DNA of 64,000 nucleotides from Siphonodentalium dalli. Lineage: Eukaryota; Mollusca; Scaphopoda; Gadilida; Siphonodentaliidae. This document shows, in pieces, positions 36,501 through 51,500 of the stretch (its first letter is position 1; each line of letters starts with the position of its first letter). A program made the translations under genes and the position numbers. The DNA is taken from the NCBI GenBank assembly GCA_032622095.1, contig CP136063.1, forward strand, positions 276,577,426 to 276,641,425, given 5' to 3'. Below the pieces are notes generated by a model. It was given only the letters and a program-made list of their open reading frames with translations, did no database searches and was not told the origin of the DNA.

Positions 36501-39500
36501 GCTAGCATCAACAAATTCACCCTCTGGGGACAACATTCTGCTTAGGCCTTAACCCTTTACCCAACAGAAGGGCCCTGTGCCAATGCATTCTCTTATATAT
36601 GCGAGTCGACCATAGGTCGCCTCGCATATATAAGAGAATGCATTGGCCTAACATATTAAAAATTATAAAATTGTTAAAGAATGTAAGAAAAAATGGTAAA
36701 AAAAGATTTTTTTTAGGCCAATGCATTCTCTTATATATGCGAGGCGACCTATGGTCGACTCGCATATATAAGAGAATGCATTGGCACAGGGAATAACTGT
36801 AACTATCACAATGTGGTCAAGGAGCCGGTTCCAATGATATCCATATTTGTATGGTTCTATTGAGACAGACCGAAGATATTTTAGACTGTTGAAGCTTTAT
36901 TTGGCGGGTTTTGGCCGGTTTGTTGGGTAAAGGGTTAAACTGCTATGGGAGACCTAGAATCAGATTGAAGTTCTCCAGTTGAAGTTGGTGATATTCACCC
37001 AAGATTACAGATACTTTCCAGATGAGGCAGAATGAGGTCACCAGAGGGTGAATTTGTTGATGCCTGCTTGCAGTGTGGGATATGTCACTAAATCCACCCT
37101 CTGGGGACCTCATTCTGCAAATGTCAGACACACTAAATTCAGCATGGCTGACTGTACTCCAATATGGAGCCTCACACAGATGGAAGAATGTGCTGATGAG
37201 TCACACCAGTACATGGAGTACCTGGCAGGAAAAAAACTAGGAAAATACTTCTCAAATATATAAACTAAGACAGACTGCAGGTGTAACATAATGAGAGAGA
37301 GGAATGTGGGAGTTAACAAAAATCCCAAAATCCCCAGCTAGTCACCCATCCAAGGACTAACTGAGCTTGACATTGCTTAACATCGGTGATCACGGAAAGC
37401 ATCGAATGACTGTGATCAAGAGATATAGACCTCTCATGCAGAGAAGTCATCGGCCTTCTATATTAATACTGTGACCGCTACACTGGTATTCCCATAAGGA
37501 GCCTCACACAGAGAAATGCCAAAAGAAACCAGTAATCTGTGGAAACACTTCAGAATAATCTAGGCATCTGAAGTCATATAAGAATAGATATGTACAACAT
37601 TATGCTTTATTATAGCAACCACCATGGGTGCTTATACCTTTGGCAGGTGAATGAAGTCATGTATTTTTTTTCTATATCCATCAGTGATTTTTTAGATCGC
37701 GGGTATGGATTTTGGAGAAATTATCACATGACTTCCGGTTAGCAACAGTGTGGAGATTGCAAAAAACGCGGAATTGGGAATGAAGCATCGCGATGAAAAT
37801 GAAAGTAGCAAATTCACAACTTACGAAGAATTCACATGTGATTTAGGTCTATTAATTTCAATTAGACCAATTTCTTTGGTTAGCTTAATGAAAACGAAAA
37901 ATGAAGACGTCATGACATGGTTTCTGAAGTCATTTTGGATTTGTGCGCCAGAATTCAGACAAGATTGCACAATCCACAACACGTCTTGTCAAGTTGGTAT
38001 GTCATCTCCGTCGTGATCACTGCGTGATATTACATAAATTATTCTTGGCGCTAAGTCACCGATAAAAAGCAAATTTGAGGCACAGCATGTGTGGTTTCTC
38101 CATTACGTGTCACGTACGATTCATATTACTTATGGCAATTGAATTCATCAATGACTCAGTTTTGTATCATACAGGAATGAGTTAACTTTCTTTGAAGATC
38201 AATGACACTTTTTAGCACATTAGATATTTACTGTTACATTTTGTTGACAGGTATGAACTGACAGGCTGAAGATGCAATGAGCCTGTCTTAATGACAGGTT
38301 GTAATAGCTGAGAATTGCTAAATATTCATGCGCAAGCCTTGAAATAGTATGACATTTGCAAAATGAAGTCCCCAGAGGGTTAATTCTGTGACACAATACA
38401 CACAGTGGGCTAACACAAAATTCACCCTCTTGGAACCTCATTAAGCCTCAACTGCTATGCAGACCTATCATCAGATAGAAGTTCCCCAGTTGGAGTTGGT
38501 GATGTTCATCCATTAGTCACCTCGAATATGGATTTTATCTGCTGCAAATTAGGGGATATAGAAACTGAACAGAAGGGAAAAAGTAACTAAAAACAATGTT
38601 CATTTGAGACAATAGATACTTTCAAGAAGATGAGGCCTAAGCAGAATGAGGTCCCAAGAGGGTGAATTTGTGATAGAATCCCACCATACAGGATAGGGTC
38701 ACTAAATTCACCCTCTGGGGACCTCATTCTGCAAATGACAGACACTATTTCAAGGCTTGTGCATGCAGTACACCCTATGGGAAAACTTTACTTCTATACA
38801 TGAAACATCCAGGGATCCAGTTATACTGAGACATGGAGTTCCCTGTGGGAAAAACTAGGAAAATACATCTCAAATATAACAACAATCCAAGACAGACAGA
38901 AGTTACTCCCATAAGGAGCCTGACACAGGTGAAAGCACATGCTATTGACTGCCTTCAGCTCCACTCTATCTGAGGTTCCCAGTGGGGAAAACCACTACAT
39001 CTCACCTGTAAGAACCATCCAGAGCAGACTGCAGTCCTCTCACCTTCTCCTGCGAGTCTTCCAAGTCACTCTGTGATAGGAATTAAGATACATAACTCAA
39101 GGTTTATGCATTCTATTAGATCAGACAAGAATTCAAATTTGATAATCATTTTGAAAAAGTTTGCAAAATAAAATGTTGATGATACTCATATTATATATTA
39201 TAGCAGTCGAAAAAAAGTCCATCTTTTATAAAATATGAATCTTTTTATTATTCACAAAATTCTCTCTTCAGATAAGAAATGAAGGTATGTTTCTTTTGAA
39301 CACAATTTAACAATAAGGCCAAAAGAAATTAATGTTTTGTTTCAATCATAATTTTTTTCTCAAATCGGTGTGGGCTGGTGGGTTTTATTTAAATTTTTCA
39401 TTTCCCCTATCCTATCTGAACTCCAAAGGGAACTTCTCGTCAACGAGTATTTAGTATAGAAAGTTAATATTTTTCAGCTATGTTACCTTTAATCCTAGTT

Positions 39501-42500
39501 TACAGTAATTACCTTTAATCTCATTATATCTGATTCCTGCTTCTGTACAGCTCCATTCAACTGATTCATAGCATCTGAAATCAACAAAAAATAACACTGA
39601 AACAGGGTAGATCTCACATACTAATCTAGAATACTTTACGAAATCAAATGTATATCGCAAATGATGTAAATCCAGTATTGTACGATTTCATCATAATTCA
39701 TATTACTGCCGCTATAAATAGCTCCTGCGTGCAATCCCTGCAGTATGACATCACAATACACAAATAGTTTTACAACTGACATATATCTCCTTCCAGTTTC
39801 GTTTTTGCAAATAACAAAACTGGGTGTTAACTGTAAAATTGTTGGAAATACTTGATATTATTCTTCTTGTTAGGTAATATTGGTCAATTCTGGTCTTTTC
39901 ATGGCTGCATTTTAGATTAATTAGTTGTCGTAATCTCTAAATTTATAAACACTGTGTGAAATTAAAATGTGACAGGAAATTTGTTACACTAATTTTAGCT
40001 ATGTGGCAAGAAACTGGGAAATCGCGGTAACTGTATAGAAGTCCGACAATCGCCTGATTGGCTGCAACGGTTTACTGTTAATTCTTGTGATTGGCTGCAT
40101 CGCTTTACTGTTTATTCTTGTGATTGGCTGCATCGCTTTACTGTTTATTCTTGTGATTGGCTGCATCGCTTTACTGTTTATTCTTGTGATTGGCTGCATC
40201 GCTTTACTGTTTATTCTTGTGATTGGCTGCATCGTTTTACTGTTTATTCTTGTGATTGGCTGCATCGCTTTACTGTTTATTCTTGTGATTGGCTGCATCG
40301 CTTTACTGTTTATTCTTGTGATTGGCTGCATCGCTTTACTGTTTATTCTTGTGATTGGCTGCATCGTTTTACTGTTTATTCTTGTGATTGGCTGCATCGC
40401 TTTACTGTTTATTCTTGTGATTGGCTGCATCGCTTTACTGTTTATTCTTGTGATTGGCTGCATCGCTTTACTGTTTATTCTTGTGATTGGCTGCATCGTT
40501 TTACTGTTTATTCTTGTGATTGGCTGATACTGTTGTAATGCTTCTTGGAAGTTATGGCATCACCTGCTATTTTGTTTAGTGCCTTGTTCAGTCTGATTTT
40601 AATTAGACTCTATTATTGGTGGGTCAGCACTGATAAACATTAACAACATTACAGGTCTTTTTATCATTTGATATAGAACTATAACATTCAAGTCAAATCG
40701 ATTGAAATTGTATGTAGAGCAAAACGAAAAATAATTCCATATTCCAACATTTTAATTTGACAATAAAGCTTGACCTTGGAGTTTTTTCAAAGTCATTTTG
40801 TTTGAGATTCCCGAAAAAAATTACACTTAGTTTGTGACCCTCATCATCAGACAGCTGAAATAAACTGAGAAGACACAGCTAGTAATAATATACACACCTT
40901 TTTGCACTTTTTCTGTCTCCTCCTTGGAGTCTAGAACTGTGGTTAAATGGCCGATCTCTGTCGTTTGATCCTCAACCTTTTTTCTGTTACAGACAAATAT
41001 AAATAAATACACATGCATTATAGAATTGATCTTGTAAGACACATTTAAAATGGAACTATAATTTTTCTTGAAGGTCTCTTTACTTCCTCTTTGGTTGTGA
41101 TAAGGAAATCAATATTAATTTGTTTTAATTCCAGCCGTTTCAAGATCGATTTCGTTGCTAAAATGTGATTATGTGACAAAATTGATCTCATATTCGTCGC
41201 AACTCTATACAAAATTTATTAACCTCATCCACTAAATTCGATTCCAGCCTCGAAAAAGCTCGTCTCGATTCGTATTTAGTGCACTTGGTTAATAAGTTTT
41301 GTATAGAATGACTCATTAGAGTCCTCTTATTTTAAAATCGACTACACAATATTAAACATACTGCAATATGACCAAATACGAAAAACTGTGAAGCCCTAGA
41401 GGGTTCCGTCCCATTAGCAGAAAACCTAATAATTTTATTTAGCCTTTTATGTAAGGTTGTTTTACAATATTAGATATAAATGACCCTGACCTGAGTGACG
41501 TCAGCGTAACATCATTCTCTTTCTCCTTGGATCTGAGCTTCTTTATTATATTATTATTCTGTAAAACCTGCTTAGACAGCTTCTCACCTGAATATCAGAT
41601 TTGAATAAAATTGCATGAAAAAGAAGCATGCGAAGTGTTTCTGGATGCCACAATTATTTGGCCATTTGTAAATATTTTGGCCATTTTTTATAAACTTTGT
41701 CCAAACAGAAAACCACAAAATATAAACCAGACTAAGAACTGATAAAATTCCAGTTAACAAATAAATAGACAGAACGAAACAAGTGTGTTTGTTAACATGG
41801 CACGGGTGCCATTGTGGAAGGATAGAGCAAGAGCCGCAGCCTTGAGTTATATTCTTCCACATATTGACAAACCAATTAACACACGTTTCATTCTGTGTTT
41901 ATTGCACGCCACCCGTCCTAGAATCCGTTAAAAAGTAAAGACTTCCAAGATTTATTCAGACACATGCAGGGCTTGTTTTGTCATTTGTGATAATGCTTTT
42001 ATTTTATAGTTCTGGCTACATGGTTAAAGCAAATGTCGTTTACGTTATGTGATGTAAAAACAGGATGTGAACTCTAGTGTTCCAAATAAATGTCCATGCA
42101 CGGTTTTTAATTTCATCAAAAATTCTGATCCTGGACATTTTTTATTTGGTTCGGCACATTTATCGTGCTGGAAACATGAGTATGTTTTCACAGCAAAATT
42201 TTCTGGGAGGCGTTTCTTATTTATCCGTTGATGCCAGCTGTATGTGTTTTGATGACAGCTGTACATAATGACACACAATTTGCATGACTAGTATTGATAC
42301 CAAATGTATGAAGTCAAATATACCTGAATCAAGTATGGGATTTTACTCCTGAGATGTCATGTTTGTTTATGTTTTAAGAACTGTGCTGATGAGGGACTCC
42401 GGAACAGGCATAACAATAACCATCTCACCGACTGGATAGGATGCGTTCTTGTGGAAATGCCGGTGTAACTTAATGCACATTCTGGGCAATTTCTCTGTCC

Positions 42501-45500
42501 CATAATTGCAAATTTATCAACAGTTATAATGATTTCAAAATGTACTTTCCTATTTCAGGTCTGGACGTTTATTAAATTTTATCAGGACTTCCACCCTGCA
42601 TGTTTATTTGGGACTGAACATTTATATGGAGTTAAGGCTTTCTATACTAAATACTCATTGACGAGTAGTTCCCTTAGGAAATGTTCAGATGATAAGTTCA
42701 ACAAATGACCATGTCATCTGTTGAACTAATTATCTGAACATTTTCCAGCAATTGATAGAAATACATCTGCATTTGTATTAACTTTTTTTCATCTGCTTTT
42801 ATCACCTGAACATCCCTCCCAATGAATAACAGACCATTCCAATGTGTACTGTAATAACTGAATGGGAGAATCCATTCAGTATAGACAGGGTTAAAAGACA
42901 AAGAGAGTGTACGAGAAATATGGATAAACATCTCTCAGCCAATCGGATGGCAAGAAAGTCACGAGAGATATAATATATTATTATAGTACCAGATCACTGC
43001 TGGACATGTATAACTTCGATCCTTGCTGTATTAATCTGCACTAGGACAAATTCACAAGTTAACCCTTTCATGGCAGGAGCTGCGGTGGTGCAGCATCAAA
43101 GATCATGTGCCAGTGCATTCTCTTATATATGCGAGTCTCCCATAGGAAGCCTCACATATATAAGAGAATGCACTGGCTTACAGGGTCAAGGTTATTATTG
43201 TTAGGCCAATTTATTCTCTTATATATGAGTGACTATCTATGGGAGACTCGCATATATAAGAAAATGCAATGGCACAGGGTTTTCACATTATTTCAGGAAG
43301 CTCCAGTCATGGAAGAGTTAAAATGATGTTAAACACTCCGGCAGGGTGAGAAAATAGAAATGGAAAATAATCTTGCTCAAAGTAGTTATTTTTACGAATA
43401 TTAATCCAAATTGACAACACACGCCGTCATTCTTATTTATTAATTAAATGCAATGACGCCGGATGGCACAATATCGGTTGCATTAATTTGTCGCAGATTG
43501 TTGCGTCCCGAATTGAGATGTAAATATTTACAATTGAGTGTATTTCAGACGATGTTTTCTGTGGAGTGGTATGGTCGATTGCTTTGAAATTTTCGATGAT
43601 GATGTAAAATGCTACATTCCCCAGGTTGGCATTGAGTCTGAGAACTAACTTATAAGTTTATCGCACTCGAACAAGTCCATAATATGTCTTTAAGAGTATA
43701 TATACCTTCCATCATCAGTTCCTTTATCTGCTCATCCTTCTCGCTCATTAAATTATGAAGAGTTTGATCTTTGGATCTGTAAGAGATTTCAATAAGGATT
43801 TGACTAAGGTCCAAGATGAATCATACCTACATTTCCCATATCCTGCGAGTCTCTACCTCAAACACCCCCCCCCCCCACCCTACCCAATTTCCTTTTGTTG
43901 GTGGGTGGTTATACCTGATTCCTGTTCATTCATTTGAAGAGTGTTAAGATAATAACAGTCTTAAGCTATTTGATTTACTTATTATCTGGCCATTTCTCTG
44001 ACTATCTGAATATATGAAGCATATAGATCAATCCAGATCATACTGCAAAAAAAATATTCAGCAAACTGTTTGGGGTTAATGCGATTTGCTAAATGTTTCT
44101 AAACCAATGAGCACAATGAAGACACCATTGTTTCTTATGTATTATTCCACACCCATTGACATGAGGCACTTGTCTTCAATGGAATCCCAGCCAATGAAAA
44201 CATGTTGTTGTATACCACAAGTGGAAAACATGCTGGAACAACTTTGAGTATCGCTCTGCTTTGGGTGATCCACCCACAGATACATGTAATTGCTGGTTTT
44301 TAGTATAATTGGTAGTCACAGTCATGAATTAACCTTATCTGACACAAGGGTGCAGAATAAATACAGAACACAACTTATATCATAATCTAGAATCATTTAT
44401 TAAACTCGTTGTAGATGACGCATTGTGCCATTGAAATCATTTTTTTTTACAGATGGTCAATGAAGGCAAACAGACTTGGCATTCTGACAGGCTGATCAGA
44501 AATATGGGTGGTTTGGTGTACAAAGAATAGGCATACTGCAGTTATAAATAAAGTTGTTAACCCTTTCATGACGGGAGCTGTGCTAGTGTAGCATTAAAGA
44601 TCATGTGCCAGTGCATTCTCTTATATAAGAGAGTCTCCCATAGGGAGACTCGCATATATAAGACAATGCACTGGCTTACAAGGTCAAGGTAAATATTGTT
44701 AGGCCAATGCATTCTCTTATATATGGAGGCTCCCTATGGGAGACTCGCATATATAAGAGAATGCATTGGCACAGGGTCTTCGCAAAATTTCAGGAAGCTC
44801 CATTCATAGAAGGGTTAAGAGAAACATATTATAGAGATACTTTTTCATCAGTTCATCTTGGACGCTCTGTAGTTGCTTCTTTGCAGTTTCTTTTTCCTTG
44901 AAAAGAAATAATAATCCTGTCATGATAAAAACCAGTCAACTTCTTACAATCGGACAATTTCAGAATGAGGTCCCCAGAGGGTGAATTTAGTCGTGCTATC
45001 CCGCAGTGGGCTAGTGTTACCAAATTCATCATCTGGGGACCTCATTCTCCAAATGTCCGACACCATTTCTGCTATAGGAGACCTGGACTCAGATTGAAGT
45101 TACCAAATGGTGAATATTGTGATTTGCACACATTGGGCACCTCAATTATGCAATGTGTCATCTGCCAATTTGGGGATATAGAGAAACTAAACTAAAAAAG
45201 AATAAGAATCTTTGTGAAGAAGTTTATCTTTAACCTTATCGGGATGCCATTATCAGGACACTCTGTAATCTAGATATTCTGTTGAGATGCCACCTTAGAA
45301 GAGAAGTACCTTAGGCTTATCCAAATCTTCTCAAAAGGCATGTAGTCTATCAGGAGGCACTTCAATAGTCGAATAAAAAACAAATCTTTAAAATATCTAA
45401 ATCCGCCTGATTCTTGTTAATCAGCCGTTCTCAAGCCACGAGAAAGAATAAGGGGAGCTTCAGCAAACAATAGTTACTAACTTATTGTAATTGTTTAACC

Positions 45501-48500
45501 CTTTACCCAACAGAACGGCCCCGTGCCAATGCATTCTCTTATATATGCGAGTCGACCATAGGTCGCCTCGCATATATAAGAGAATGCATTGGCTTAACAC
45601 ATATTAAAAATGATAAAATTGTCAAAGAATGTAGAAAAATATTATAAAAATTGTTAAATAATGTAAGAAAAAATTATAAAATAGTTTTTTTTAGGCCAAT
45701 ACATTCTCTTATATATGCGAGGCAACCTATGGTCGACTCGCAAATATAAGAGAATGCATTGGCACAGGGCATAACTGTAACCATCACAATGTGGTCAATG
45801 AACCGGTTCCAATGATATCCATATTTGTATGGTGTTATTGAGACAGACCGAAGATATTTTAGGCTGTTGAAGCTTTATTTGTGCGTTTTTGACCGGTTTG
45901 TTGGGTAAAGGGTTAAATTTTGATTTTGAAACACCGGGTACATCCGCTAGTGCTAGTATATGAGAGAGAAGTCAATTCTCCCAGGACAAAAAATAGGGAA
46001 AAGTGACACAATTTTGGGAGAAGATATATCCCCAGATGCCCTCTAGGCTGGTCCCTGCTGCCACAGGCATATGCTTTTCATTGTAATCTTGATGGAGTTG
46101 GTATATACCTTTATCACAGCATTATATCGTTTTTCAGCCTCTGATAGCCGTCGCGTGAACTCCTGAGAAACCTCCTCCACGTCAGCCAGCTCTGCTTCTC
46201 TCGCTTCTTCTGACTGCTGCAGCTGACTGAAAACAAAGTATAATAACACTGAAACTGGACCAACTCATTTGAGATATTGTTGTAAAAGATCCATATACCA
46301 AATATGAATGAAATTGGTTGACGTTTGTTCAAGTTATTGCGCTAACAGACCTAAAATTTCCTAAAATTGCTAAAAATAGATGAACTAAGGGCCAAAACTC
46401 AGGTAAAGATAATCGGACAAACCTGGTTTAGCAGCACCAAATTCATCCTCGATTAGGCCTCAATTGCTATGGGAGACCTAGGATCAGATTGAATTTCCCC
46501 AGTTGAAGTTGGTGGTATTCACCTATTTGTCACCTCGATTATGCATTTTATCTTCTGTGAATTAGGGGATATAAAAACTTCTCAGAAGAGAAATAGTAAC
46601 TAAAACAATGTTAATTTGAGACTATCGATACTTCCCAGAAGAAGAGGCATAAGCAGAATACGGTCCCCAGAGGGTGAATTTGGTGATGCTAGCCCACTGT
46701 GCAAGATTTTGACTTACTTGCGTAGAATGCTGTTTTCTTCAAGGCGATCATTATTTTCTTTACTCATTTGCACCAGCTTGTTCTCCCGAGCATGAAGAAC
46801 TTCTGTGATTTCAGCCAGTTTCTGTCAATATAAAAAAAAACAATATACAGCTGCAAGGCAACACGTCCCCTGAATAAGGTGGCTCTATTTGATTCGGGGA
46901 ACAATCACTGAATAAAACTTTGCTTCTAATTGTCTTTGCACTTAACACACCACACCTAATTTTATTTGATTAATCACCAGAATAATCAGTATTTCAATTA
47001 TATATCTATGAAGTTATGATCCGGAAACCAAAATAAATGGGAAATTCTAAGTCGACAAGGTCATAACACCTTTAAAATAAGTAGACCGAAACCACTTGAA
47101 ATTTGAACTTGACCTGCATTTTCATTCAAGTAATCCATATAGCAATTTTTTAAATAATCTGGCACAGGGTTTTATATATAAGAGAATGTATTGGCACAGG
47201 GTTTTCACAGGGTTTTTGCAAAATTTCAGGATGATCCAGTCATGGAGGGTTAACGGAGGCTGATAAAGTGAAGAATCATCAACACAGGCAGATGAAAACA
47301 GGCGAAAATATACGAAATGACCATCGGAAACAAATGCAAATAAATATGTACACAAAGCAAATAACAATAGAAAATATACAAATAACATCAAACAACCTAA
47401 AATAACTACCTAATAATAAAATCAAGATTTATGGTTTTGTTCTGATTCTGGGATGATTATATATAATAAAAGTCTGTTTGACCACATGTCCCCTGAAAAA
47501 GGTGATTTTTTTTGGCCAGAGTCTTTTTAGAAACCAAATATTTTATTTCCGGAAACAATCATTGAATCAAGCTTTGCTTCCAACTGTCTATGTTGTTAAC
47601 ACACCTAGCTTTATTTGATTAGACACTAGAATAATCAGTAAATTCTAAGTCTGAAATGGACATACCGTTACATGTGTACCAAATACAAATGCAATTCAAT
47701 CAAATAACAATAGCTAAAGCTGGACAACAAAATAGTCAGCAAATTCTAATCGAAAAGAGGCATAACTCCATCAGAAATAGTCAGACCAACCCAAATTCAA
47801 ACATGACCTGTATTTTAATGTGATTAGTCCACAGACTCAAAATTTGAAAGATATTGGATAATCAGAATATGAGATATCATCCAAAAAACAAAAACAAAAT
47901 CAGAAAAATTATAAGTCGAAAAGGGGCACAACTGGTTGGACCGGACCCAAACTCAAACAAGATCACCACACAGAGTATACCACACAAAGGCGGTATTCTG
48001 CTGAGGTTTATTCATTTTCTGATATGACTTAAATCGAAAGATGTCTTAATCTAGTCTGTGATCGATGACTGAAGAAAACCTGTAGGATGTATCCATTCAT
48101 CCCTTCGTTAATATTTAATAGATCATTCTCATCCCATCTAATGTGACGGAGATACAGGGAAGGGCATATTTTATACTCTAAGGACCATAACCTTGAAAAA
48201 TGAAGTGTCAATGACACTGTAGCTCATCAGGAGGGTCCCAAAGAATTTACTCATGCGAAGATTAACATCCAAGACGGCTGCTGGGAACATGAAAAAATTT
48301 ATGGTTCCCATCTAGTTGTCAACCCGAAGATCCACATGAAGTTTGGTGACGATCGAATGAGGGTTGTGGCCTGTAGGATGTACTGAAGGATTTAGTCATG
48401 CAAAGATTAAAATCCAAGATGGCTGCCAGCACTCATGTTTTTCATTGATAATCATTCAAATACAATTGCTCCATTCTGGAGGTAATCCATTTTCATATCA

Positions 48501-51500
48501 TTTTTCCAACAAATGTGAGCTGCAGAGTGTGCCAATGGATTTAAATGTAAAATTCAAGATGGCCACAGGCGGCCATGTTTTTTTTATTATTTTGGAAATT
48601 GAAGACTCCCATCCAGAGGCCAGAAGATCCATATAAAGTTTGGTAACAAACGGATGAGGGATGTGGACTGTAGGGTATGTCGAAGGATTTAGTCCTGCAA
48701 AGAGTAAAATCCATTTTCACAATTACTCAATAAAGGGCGCGAACTCTGTAAAAAATCAATGGACGAAACTCGCTGTTTGTAAATACTCTTTCCCCCATGT
48801 TTATTCTTCAACAAGCGGATGATCATTAAAATCCAACTGACGATGTCCAGGATATAGAGCTTCAAAGTTGTTACAGACAGACAGATTGCTAGACAGAAAT
48901 GGACAGCTAAACGAACAAAAAACATAAGCTTTATTTATAAATAGACTTTGTGGTAGAAATGTGTCTCAGCGACATTTACTTGATGGTATATATCATATAC
49001 TAATAACATACACTTTACAAACATCAACGATGATGATAAATTCATTTTTATAATGAAAAATGAAGACAAAGTAATTATGAATTCCGTGTTCTCCAAAGGA
49101 GAACAAATATAAATATGGGGAAATGAAAATTATGGGAAATTTATATTTAATTAATAATCGTATGGTAGGATATAGTTACAGGCTTGTTTACTGTTATATG
49201 CACATATATTATGTATTATGTTTAATTTACTTGTACATTATATTATTTGCAACTGCCTGCACTGGTGTATTGCAATAAACTATCTTATTTTATCTTATAC
49301 ATATTTCATATAAATGTATATGAAAGAATACTATGACAAAGTACACCTACAATACGCTACATGTACTAGTAACACACAAGCCTGCAAATAGCGTGTCTGT
49401 CATTTGCAGAATGAGGTCCCCAGAGGGTGAATCTAGTTATGCTATCCCGCATAGCGGGCTAGCATCACCAAATTCACCCTCTGGAGACCTCATTCTGCTT
49501 AGGCTTCATCTTCTGGGAATTATCTATAGTATCAAATTAAGATTGTTTTTAGTTACATTTCCCTTCTAGGAAGTTTCTATATCCCCTAATTTGGAGAAGA
49601 TAAAATTCATAATTGAGGTGCCCAATGGGTGAACATCACCAACTTCAACTTCAACTATGCGGGATAACATCACTAAATTCACCCTCTGGGGACCTCATTC
49701 TGCAAATGACAGACACTCTATTTGCAGGCTTGACTAACACAGAAAAACAATAAATATTATGAGGATATAAAGATTATAGCGTCAAACAAATTTTAGACCA
49801 GTACATACAGGTTTCATTTGTTAATATTAACCCTTTCATGAAGGGAGCTGCGCTGGTGCAAAATTAAAGATCCTGTGCCAGTGCATACTCTTATATATGC
49901 AAATCTCCCATATGGAGCCTCACATATATAAGAGAATGGACTGGTTTACATGGTCATGGTAAATATTGTTAGGCCAATGCATTCTCTTATATATGCAAGG
50001 CTCCCTATGGGATATTCGGATATATATGAGAATGCATTGGCACAGGTTTTCGCAAAATTTCATGAAGCTCCAGTCATGGTAGGGTTAATGGTTAAAAGCA
50101 ATACATGAAATTACACTGTTATCGGGTTATCTGGATAAGAACTTCACAAGAACTAAGTAAATGAATTTACACTGTTATCAGGTTATCTGGATATGAACTT
50201 CACAACAACTAACTAAAATTAATTCTCCTTGTAAATAATCACTTCATGGCAGATCTTCATGCATTAAAGTTACCCTGTCCGGCTTAACACCCCTAAATTA
50301 CTAGTTTTTCTGTTTTGGTGATATTTTCACACCTGAAGGCTAAAGACAAGGATTGAGTAATTTGTGGGGATTAAATCGGAACGGGCATCTTTTAGTTATA
50401 AAGATGTCTTCTCACTAGTTTAAGGAAAATATTACAGTAAAACCTCTCCAAATGGACACTCTATATACATATTTTGTACCATGTGATCAAATAAATTTCA
50501 GAGCTATCATAATTATCATGTATCTTCAGCCTTCATTAATATAAACCAGGAAATAGTGTGTCTAATATCTGCAGAATGAGGTGCCCAGAGGATTAATTTA
50601 GTTACGCTATCCTGCACAGCAGACTAGCATCACCAAATTGACCCTCTGGGGAACTAATTCTGCTTAGGCCTCAACTACGAAGTGCAGTGAGGTGACTGGT
50701 TGGAAAGAGAGCTTTCTTACTCCTGATGTGAAAATCTTATTTCTGGGAGAATTGTTGGGTTAAATATAACTCGTGTGATGTGGGATTTTTGTACTTTTAT
50801 ATAATTGAAAAACTCACAAAACCAATTATAGTACAGATGGTAAAACCTAAATCTTTCAAAATTGTTTCTTCTCCAAACATGTTTTAGGGAATAACAAGCA
50901 GAATACTGACATTTAAGGCAAGAACCTTCAAACTGATCAGTTTTCGATACCATGAATTAAATAATGAAAGTGTCAATGACACTGTAGCTCAACTTGGAAA
51001 GGGAAAAATTTAATGTGTTACTGTCGATGGAGTGATTAGGAATGTGGAAAGTTGAATGTCTAATTTACTAGTTTATCAACATGAAGAAATATATATATAC
51101 ATGTATATAAAAGTAAAATCTAAGATGGTTGCTGGCGGCTATGTTTTCCAACAATTCAAAAACATTTGATAGCTTTAGTCATGCAAAGAGTAGAATCCAA
51201 GATGGCTGATGGCAGCCATGTTTTAATGCCGAATAACACCAAAATGACTCGTTCCCATCTACATGTCAATATTAACATCCATGACAAATTGTATGATGAT
51301 CAGATGAACAGTACGACCTGTAGCCCGTGCTAATGGATTGAATTTTGAAATCCAAGATGGCCACTGTCGGCCATGTTTTTTGTCCGAATGACCCCAAAAT
51401 GACTCGTTCCCATCTATATTCCAATTTCAACAGCCATGACAAATTTCATGATGATCTAACCAAAGGTACGACCTGTAGCCCGTGCTAAAGGATTTAGTCA

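Noticed and set aside
37750-38016. 89-codon plus frame
   Set aside because: Lies in a dispersed repeat; the other copy does not preserve the frame and no domain is recognised.
39999-40527. 165- and 146-codon frames on both strands
   Set aside because: Produced by a 33-bp tandem repeat whose length is a multiple of three; no biological protein signal.
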